In this document: piece after piece, positions 59,343 through 64,000 of the stretch
Numbering within the stretch: position 1 is the first letter of the stretch
Layout of the letters: each line of letters begins with the position of its first letter
NCBI GenBank assembly: GCA_902799665.1
Contig: CADCBK010000014.1
Span: 64,793 to 128,792, forward strand
Origin: an uncultured Spirochaetaceae bacterium
Lineage (GTDB): Bacteria; Spirochaetota; Spirochaetia; Treponematales; Treponemataceae
Direction: 5' to 3'
Length of the DNA: 64,000 bases
Program-made: the position numbers and the translations under genes
Notes under the pieces: model-generated
What the model saw: the letters and a program-made list of their open reading frames with translations, nothing else
Databases searched by the model: none
Told to the model about the DNA's origin: nothing

Positions 59343-59962
59343 GCAAGGTTTCCGCGTCCGTGCAGACGAAGAGCATCCTCTTCGAGCCGGACGGAACGAA
59401 GCAGGGCTTCACGCCGGACGCCGGGAAGTATCTCACGACCGCGTACATCTATCCGTGCCGGATGAAGACGTACACGGGTACGTTCGACTGGGAACAGGGC
59501 GATATCACGGGAGTCACCATGTCCAAGGTGTTTGTCATTCCTGCGAATCCCGTTCTGAGGAATTATCTTCCGACGCAGTACGAACTCACCATTTTCACGG
59601 ACATGACGAAGGAAATCGACGAGGCGAACCCGCAGACGGGGGATCTCGAACCCATCGTCGAACCGTACATCGTCGGCGTGCATCTGCACCGCGACGTCGA
59701 GGGTAACGTAACGTCTGACCTGTCTGATATCAGGCCGTCTATGCTATCCAACGGGATTGAAATACGGCACGTCAGTTCGACCGCAACGGTTTCGCTTTCG
59801 TTTGTGACCACTCCCGTCGCGGGGTATCAGATCTCGGTGGCGTGGAACGGTTCCGTCTATGACCCGATGGATCCGCATTTTGAGCGCGGATGCCGATACG
59901 TTCTGACCGCGTGGGAGTCCGTTCCCACTGACACGCCGCTCGCACAGGGCGACCCGGCATAA
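59342..59962 (+). CDS. phage protein of unknown function, 5' end uncertain
   Basis: At least 200 residues. The frame is open through the junction, so the true start may be lost; a GTG at 59360 is possible but poorly supported. Content is beta-rich with short Ig-like strands near the end (VSLSFVTTPVAGYQISVAWNGSVYD), as in tail, baseplate or head-decoration proteins, but no family is recognised. It ends TAA and is followed by a ribosome binding site (AAGGAGG) for the next gene, so it belongs to the late gene run. Confidence 0.5.
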   Translation, partial: GKVSASVQTKSILFEPDGTKQGFTPDAGKYLTTAYIYPCRMKTYTGTFDWEQGDITGVTMSKVFVIPANPVLRNYLPTQYELTIFTDMTKEIDEANPQTGDLEPIVEPYIVGVHLHRDVEGNVTSDLSDIRPSMLSNGIEIRHVSSTATVSLSFVTTPVAGYQISVAWNGSVYDPMDPHFERGCRYVLTAWESVPTDTPLAQGDPA

Positions 59963-59974
59963 GGAGGTTTCACG

Positions 59975-60208
59975 ATGACATGGGAAATTGTACTGGGGCT
60001 GATCGCCCTCGTCGGATTCATCGCGTCCATCGGCGGCTTCGTGTGGCGGCTTTCCTCGATGATCGCGCGGCTGGAGAAGGCCGTGGAGACGATGACGAAG
60101 GCGGTCGAATCCCTGCGCGTAGACAACGACGCGGAGCACATTCGGCTGAACGAGAAGCTGGAAAATCACGAGACGCGGATCGTGCGGATCGAAACGAAGG
60201 TGGGCTGA
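59975..60208 (+). CDS. small phage membrane protein, XhlA/holin-accessory-like
   Basis: A 77-residue protein: one membrane helix (IVLGLIALVGFIASIGGFVW) at the N-terminus, then a 50-residue coiled coil (MIARLEKAVETMTKAVESL). The layout is inverted compared with haemolysin XhlA, where the coil comes first, but the size and place beside an endolysin suggest a lysis accessory or spanin-like part. AAGGAGG lies 7 nt before the ATG. Ends TGA, 1 nt before the endolysin start. Confidence 0.6.
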   Translation: MTWEIVLGLIALVGFIASIGGFVWRLSSMIARLEKAVETMTKAVESLRVDNDAEHIRLNEKLENHETRIVRIETKVG

Positions 60209-60209
60209 G

Positions 60210-61001
60210 ATGCTGGGGATCGACGTAAGCGTATCCCAGAAGGGGATGCCGTGGAACCGGTACGCGCAGACCGACGTATCCTTCGCCTTCATCCGCGCGT
60301 CGCAGGGGAAAATGCCGTCGTACCAGCGTCCGTTCACCGACTCGCAGTTCGTCAACCACATGCGCGGCGCGGTCGCGCTCGGCGTTCCGTTCGGCGTGTA
60401 CCATCTGCTGACCGCCAGGAACGCGCAGGAGGCCGAGAGCGAGGCGAAATACTTTCTGTCGGTCATTGAGCCGTACCGTGAGGATATCGCCCTGTGGGCC
60501 GTCTGCGACGTCGAGGACGAGGTGTTTCTGCCGAAGGACAAGGCGTCTCTGACGGAGGTCGTGCTCCGCTTCTGCGACGTGGTGCGCGCGGGCGGCTTCC
60601 ATCCGATGATCTACACGAACCCGAACTACCTGACCTACCGGCTTTATTCCAACCGCATCTCCTCCATCCCGCTGTGGCTTGCGTACTGGGGCGTGAGCGA
60701 GGCGGCGGCGAAGCGGTATGATCCGGTGATCTGGCAGCCGGGAAAGAAGAAGATCTTCGGCATCTGGACGGACGTGGACTACGGCTACTTCACGCCGCCG
60801 GACGTAAAGCCGTCGCCGCAAAAACTGAAGGCTGGAGACAGGGTGAAGGTTCTGCGTCCGCTTATATACGGCACGCAGAAGAAATTCACGGCCTACTTCC
60901 CGGAATACGACGTGATCTCCGTATCGGGAGACCGGGTCGTGATCGGGATCGGGCGCGCGGTGACGGCGGCGGTGGACGCGGCGAATCTGGAAAAGGCGTG
61001 A
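60210..61001 (+). CDS. GH25 lysozyme (phage endolysin)
   Basis: A 263-residue muramidase that cuts peptidoglycan glycan chains at lysis. The GH25 start MLGIDVSVSQKGMPWNRY carries the first aspartate, FAFIRASQGK follows, VCDVEDEVF holds the acidic DxE catalytic pair, and MIYTNPNYLTYRL and LWLAYWG complete the barrel. The last 60 residues (AGDRVKVLRPLIYGTQKKFTAYF) look like a small SH3-type wall-binding module. GH25 endolysins are usual in phages of Firmicutes. No TAG codon is present; it ends TGA. Confidence 0.9.
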   Translation: MLGIDVSVSQKGMPWNRYAQTDVSFAFIRASQGKMPSYQRPFTDSQFVNHMRGAVALGVPFGVYHLLTARNAQEAESEAKYFLSVIEPYREDIALWAVCDVEDEVFLPKDKASLTEVVLRFCDVVRAGGFHPMIYTNPNYLTYRLYSNRISSIPLWLAYWGVSEAAAKRYDPVIWQPGKKKIFGIWTDVDYGYFTPPDVKPSPQKLKAGDRVKVLRPLIYGTQKKFTAYFPEYDVISVSGDRVVIGIGRAVTAAVDAANLEKA

Positions 61002-61039
61002 CTGTTCGCTGAATATTCATTCACTGAATCCCGATTCAC

Positions 61040-61089
61040 CGACATTTCACGCGAAAATCACGGAAAAAGTGCGACATTTCACGCGAAAA
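61040..61089 (+). repeat. direct repeat upstream of the first TAG-containing gene
   Basis: CGACATTTCACGCGAAAA occurs at 61040-61057 and 61072-61089, a 32-bp period, followed in each case by a GGAAAAGTGCG-like string. The second copy supplies the AAAAGGAG ribosome binding site of the next gene. Confidence 0.7.
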
Positions 61090-61100
61090 GGAGCGGAAAA

Positions 61101-61328
61101 GTGCGGTTTCTGAAAAAACTGCTCGTGTAGGTATACGTGTACATGGGCGTCATCGGGTTTGCCGCGTTCATCGCGTGGGCGGCAACGGGCGAGGAGCCGG
61201 TTGCTCTTCTTGCCGGGGTATTCGGCGCGGCGGGGGTCGAGTCGATCATCGCGGGCATCATGCGGATCCACGAAATCGCGGCTGAGGAAAGAGCGCGGCG
61301 AGAGGAGAGAGAACTCCCGCCCCACTGA
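61101..61328 (+). CDS. small phage membrane protein with an in-frame TAG (recoded)
   Basis: A 75-residue protein if TAG is read as an amino acid. The GTG start at 61101 follows AAAAGGAG. Codon 10 is TAG (61128-61130), after RFLKKLLV, and the frame goes on as VYVYMGVIGFAAFIAWAATG, two hydrophobic segments, and a charged end (AEERARREERELPPH). The basic-then-hydrophobic start reads across the TAG as one membrane segment. Starting after the TAG (GTG 61137 or ATG 61143) has no ribosome binding site. It ends TGA. It sits just before the CTA-anticodon tRNA and may be a holin-like protein. Confidence 0.65.
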
Positions 61329-61333
61329 ATCGC

Positions 61334-61351
61334 GGCGGGGACTTCCCCGCC
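61334..61351 (+). promoter_or_regulatory. hairpin just upstream of the suppressor tRNA
   Basis: GGCGGGG-ACTT-CCCCGCC, seven base pairs. It repeats the first eight bases of the tRNA (GGGGACTT) six bases before the tRNA begins. No T-run follows, so a processing or folding role is more likely than termination. Confidence 0.5.
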
Positions 61352-61356
61352 CATAC

Positions 61357-61460
61357 GGGGACTTGCCGGAGTGCTTGAACGGAGCCGTCTCTAAAACGGA
61401 TTAAGAGGAAACCACTGGCAGAGGTTCCTCACGCGGGTTGGAATCCCGCAGTCCCCGCCA
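61357..61460 (+). tRNA. amber suppressor tRNA (anticodon CTA), serine-like
   Basis: A 104-nt gene including CCA. Acceptor GGGGACT pairs perfectly with AGTCCCC; discriminator G, then encoded CCA at 61458-61460. D-stem CCG/CGG with loop GAGTGCTTGAA. Anticodon stem GCCGT/ACGGA (outer G-A mismatch) with loop CTCTAAA, so the anticodon is CTA (61391-61393) and reads UAG. A 32-nt variable arm forms an 8-bp stem GAGGAA(A)CC/GGTTCCTC. T-stem GCGGG/CCCGC with loop TTGGAAT. The long variable arm and G73 point to seryl-tRNA synthetase. D-loop position 19 is C and T-loop position 56 is G, the reverse of the normal G19-C56 pair. Confidence 0.9.
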
Positions 61461-61491
61461 GATTTTCAAAAAATCAAAAAGGAGAACCCCT

Positions 61492-61788
61492 ATGAACTGG
61501 ATTGAACTTTGCGTCAAGATCCTGTTCCTCATTCTCACGGCGGTCGTCAGCGCATACGTCGTTCCGTGGCTGAAGGAAAAGAAGCTGTACGACACGGTCT
61601 ACCGCATGGTGCAGGCCGCGGAGAAGTGGAACCGGACGCACGAAATCGACAAGAAGCAGTGGGTGATCGGTCTGCTGGAAGCCAGAGGGATCACCGTCAA
61701 CGCCTATGTGGACGCGCTGATTGAAGCGTGTGTGGAGGAACTGGATATCCGGGTCGGCACCGCGCTGACCTACGAAGAGGAGGAATAA
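61492..61788 (+). CDS. LLH-family phage holin
   Basis: A 98-residue protein with one N-terminal membrane helix (LCVKILFLILTAVVSAYVVPWL) followed by the amphipathic segment LYDTVYRMVQAAEKWN and ARGITVNAYVDALIEACVEEL, the pattern of LLH (phage_holin_6) holins found next to endolysins. The ATG at 61492 follows AAAAAGGAG. Ends TAA, 1 nt before the next gene. No TAG codon. Confidence 0.8.
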   Translation: MNWIELCVKILFLILTAVVSAYVVPWLKEKKLYDTVYRMVQAAEKWNRTHEIDKKQWVIGLLEARGITVNAYVDALIEACVEELDIRVGTALTYEEEE

Positions 61789-61789
61789 T

Positions 61790-64000
61790 ATGCCCACGAG
61801 CGCAGAAGCATACGATCAGTACAGGAAGCTGGGCCAGCAGTACGCGGACGCCCTGAACGCGGCGTCGCAGAACGGATGGGTGGTTTCCTCAAACGGCGGA
61901 TTCCGCACGTAGAACGGAACCTACGTCCGCGACACCTCGCGGGATTATCTCGCCTCGCTGACGGGCGATCCGAGAACCGGATTCTACAACGGGACGCTCT
62001 ACACGATGGGCGACACGTCGAACGTATCCGACGCGGTGAAGGTGACGGACGCGGACGTCCGCGCGGCGGCTCCGCAGCTCGCGGCGGCTGCCGAGCAGGC
62101 GCAGAAAATCAAGAGCGGCGCGACCCCTGCCGCCAACCCGACGGGCGCGGCGGTCAATTTCGGTTCGTCCACCGGCGCGCAGACCGGACGCGAGATGAAC
62201 GGCGCGGCTGACGCCGCCAAGGCGGTATCTTCCTCCGCCGGACTCTCCGCGGCGGTGCTGAACTCGCTGAAAAGCCCCGGCGGTCTCACGGCGCAGGAAA
62301 ACCCCGCCAAAACCGGCGCGCAGAGCGGCGGGAATATGTCCACGCTCCGGTCTCTGTATCAGGATTACTTCAACAGCCCGGAGTACCGCGGCGCGGCATC
62401 CGGCGCAGCTAACACGCCGTATTCCCCGGTCGGCGCGGTTACCGGCAGCGCGAACGCCCCGACGGTGAGCGGCAACGCGAACGCGGCGTCCGCCAAGACG
62501 GCGAATCCGACGAGCGGCAACGCGAACGCGGCGAACGGCACGGTGATCGGCAACGCGAACGCGGCCTATCCGAACGGCTATCCGAACGGCTATCAGGGCG
62601 GGTACGGAAGCTATTCCACCACCGGCGCGGGCGCGACGCCTACGGACGTCAACTACAACAATCAGATTTCAAAGACAATTGCCGAACTGGAAACGCTGTA
62701 CCGGGATCTGTACGGTCGGCAGAGGGACGGCGACTATACAAGGACGCCGTATTACCAGACGATCATGGATCAGTACGGCATCCGCGGAGACAACGCGGCA
62801 AACGCCGAATATGCCTCGGCTGCGGCGGCGAACGGCGGCAATCTCGATTCCTACGCGGCGGCGAACGCGCGGCGTCAGCAGCTGGCGTACCGAAACGCGG
62901 CGCAGACGGCGGCTCTGAATGCCTACAACGCGGAGATCGGGAACATGCTCCAGACGCTCCAGTCGCTCGGCGTGAACGTAAATGACCTTTACGGCACGTG
63001 GTCGGGCGATCTGGCTTCCCAGCGTTCCGGAGCGAACGCGGCCTACGGGTACGACACGCAGCGGTATCTCTCGGACAACGACTATCGCGCGGCTCTCGCC
63101 GGGTACGACCGCGACCGGTATCTGTCGAACAACGATCTGACCGGGACGATCTACAAATCCAACACGGATCGGTACAAATCGGACAACGAGCTTCTTTCCG
63201 ACCGGTATCTCTCGGACAACGATCTGACCGGAAAGATGTACGGGTACGACACGAACTACGACATTGCCGCGCTGCAGGACGCGACGAACCGCTACGGGAT
63301 CGACGTCAACTATCTCACGTCGGTTCTCGGCTACAACACGCAGGCGGCTATCGCGCAGATGGACGCGGATGCGCAGATGCGCGTGGCGCAGTATCAGAAT
63401 CTGCTCGGCATGTATCAGGCGGACATTCAGCGCGAAATCGCGCAGGGCAACAACGCCTCCCAGGAGCGGATCAACGCGGCGACGCTGGCGTACAACCAGA
63501 CGAGGGACGCGCTGAACGACGAGCTGCAGCGGTATCTCGGCGGTCTGGACTATCGGGCGAGCATCGCAAACGCGAAAGCGAGCGTGGCCGCGGCGAAGGC
63601 GAAGGCAAATGCGGAAAATGCGGAACGTCAGGCGTACATCGATTATCTGACCGGAAACGGCGGCACGAACGGCGGCACGATTCCCGGAACCGATGGAACC
63701 GGCGATGGAACCGGCGATGGAACCGGAGACGGAACCGGCGCGCCGCATGTAACGCCGCAAGCCCCGACCAGTTACGGTGTTGACCGCGTCGGACTTCAGC
63801 CGTATGTGGACGATCTGTACAGAATCCGCATGCAGTCCACGCTGGGAACCCAGCAGGGAGATTACCAGAACTATATCAACGCTCTCCGCAAATACGGACT
63901 CACTGAAAACGACATCGCGTATGTCGAAGACGCCGTGACGGATCTCGTGCGAAGAGACCTCGCGAGCGGAGACGCGAAGTTTGAAGGAACCTCGCCGAAC
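61790..64000 (+). CDS. large phage structural-type protein with in-frame TAG, runs off the window
   Basis: 737 codons without a TAA or TGA to the window edge, after AGGAGG placed 5 nt before the ATG. Codon 41 is TAG (61910-61912), between SSNGGFRT and NGTYVRDTSRDY, with clear protein-like sequence on both sides. The protein is A, G, N and Y rich. Parts: an Ala/Gly-rich region with repeated GNANAA units (62450-62570), a helical region, a block of 'RYLSDND' repeats (63060-63240), a coiled-coil-like region with MDADAQMRVAQYQNLLGMYQ, and a GTGDGTGDG linker near 63690. No family is recognised; a virion or tail-tube-inner protein is likely. Confidence 0.65.
62456..62590 (+). repeat. coding repeats in the large phage protein
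   Basis: The string GGCAACGCGAACGCGGC recurs at short intervals (around 62472, 62517 and 62550), giving GNANAA units, and CCGAACGGCTAT occurs twice in tandem (PNGYPNGY). Confidence 0.6.

Noticed and set aside
61130..61145. Start of the small phage protein after the TAG
   Set aside because: The GTG and ATG there have no ribosome binding site, while the GTG at 61101 does, and the hydrophobic segment reads across the TAG.
62669..63760. Long open frame on the minus strand opposite the large phage protein
   Set aside because: It is arginine/valine-rich low-complexity text produced by the codon bias of the plus-strand gene, and has no ribosome binding site.
59342..64000. Complete integrated prophage
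   Set aside because: No integrase, repressor or attachment repeat is seen, the left side is cut within a gene, and composition suggests another host. A chimeric contig explains it better.

Overview
The window holds two unrelated pieces of DNA joined near position 59,340. Positions 1 to about 59,340 look like the chromosome of a diderm bacterium, most likely a gut or rumen spirochaete of the Treponema type. That is an inference from the mix of genes: LolA, many lipoproteins with a cysteine lipobox, an outer-membrane barrel, a BspA-like leucine-rich repeat protein, a large TPR protein, a cellobiose phosphorylase and a beta-propeller/cyclase receptor. No ribosomal RNA or marker protein is present to settle it. 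Positions from about 59,340 to the end are a GC-richer late-gene segment of a phage, with a GH25 endolysin and an LLH-type holin that would suit a Gram-positive host.

Layout of the chromosomal part: a LysM/M23 peptidase and a GH94 cellobiose phosphorylase diverge around a structured RNA-like element (1-4 kb). Then come an LRR protein, pth and aroA (divergent), ohrR, a large TPR protein, a LamG/FN3 protein and uvrC (4-16 kb). A broken AEC transporter, a YD-repeat protein and a lipoprotein precede the purE-F-M-N operon (16-23 kb). An SDR and a LysR regulator diverge from a three-gene ABC exporter (23-27 kb). Next are a damaged hydrolase, GNAT, nudC, an HTH-Fic protein, metY, two large lipoproteins, an ilvB-like gene and a barrel protein (27-38 kb). 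After tRNA-Ala(CGC) come an epimerase, an SLC13-like carrier, lolA, a frameshifted rodZ and rimO (38-44 kb). The biotin cluster birA-bioY-bioM-bioN-bioB follows (44-48 kb), then a propeller-adenylate cyclase with a urea/amide-binding lipoprotein, a dcm-vsr pair, and the TPP-riboswitch-controlled thiM-thiE-thiD-cytX operon (48-58 kb). A GH43 gene is cut at the junction.

The most striking system is in the phage segment. Two genes with strong ribosome binding sites each carry an in-frame TAG, all completed genes there end in TAA or TGA, and between them lies a tRNA gene with anticodon CTA. This is an amber-recoding system. The tRNA is a long-variable-arm (serine-like) suppressor with an apparent swap of the 19:56 elbow pair. 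The chromosomal part uses TAG as an ordinary stop.

Two further patterns run through the chromosomal part. Eleven genes have a sigma-70 promoter with an exact 17-bp spacer whose -10 box lies only 6-8 nt before the start codon, which predicts leaderless mRNAs. A 36-bp repeat family sits inside three protein genes (an AEC transporter, rimO, thiE), and a separate palindromic element lies twice inside cytX.
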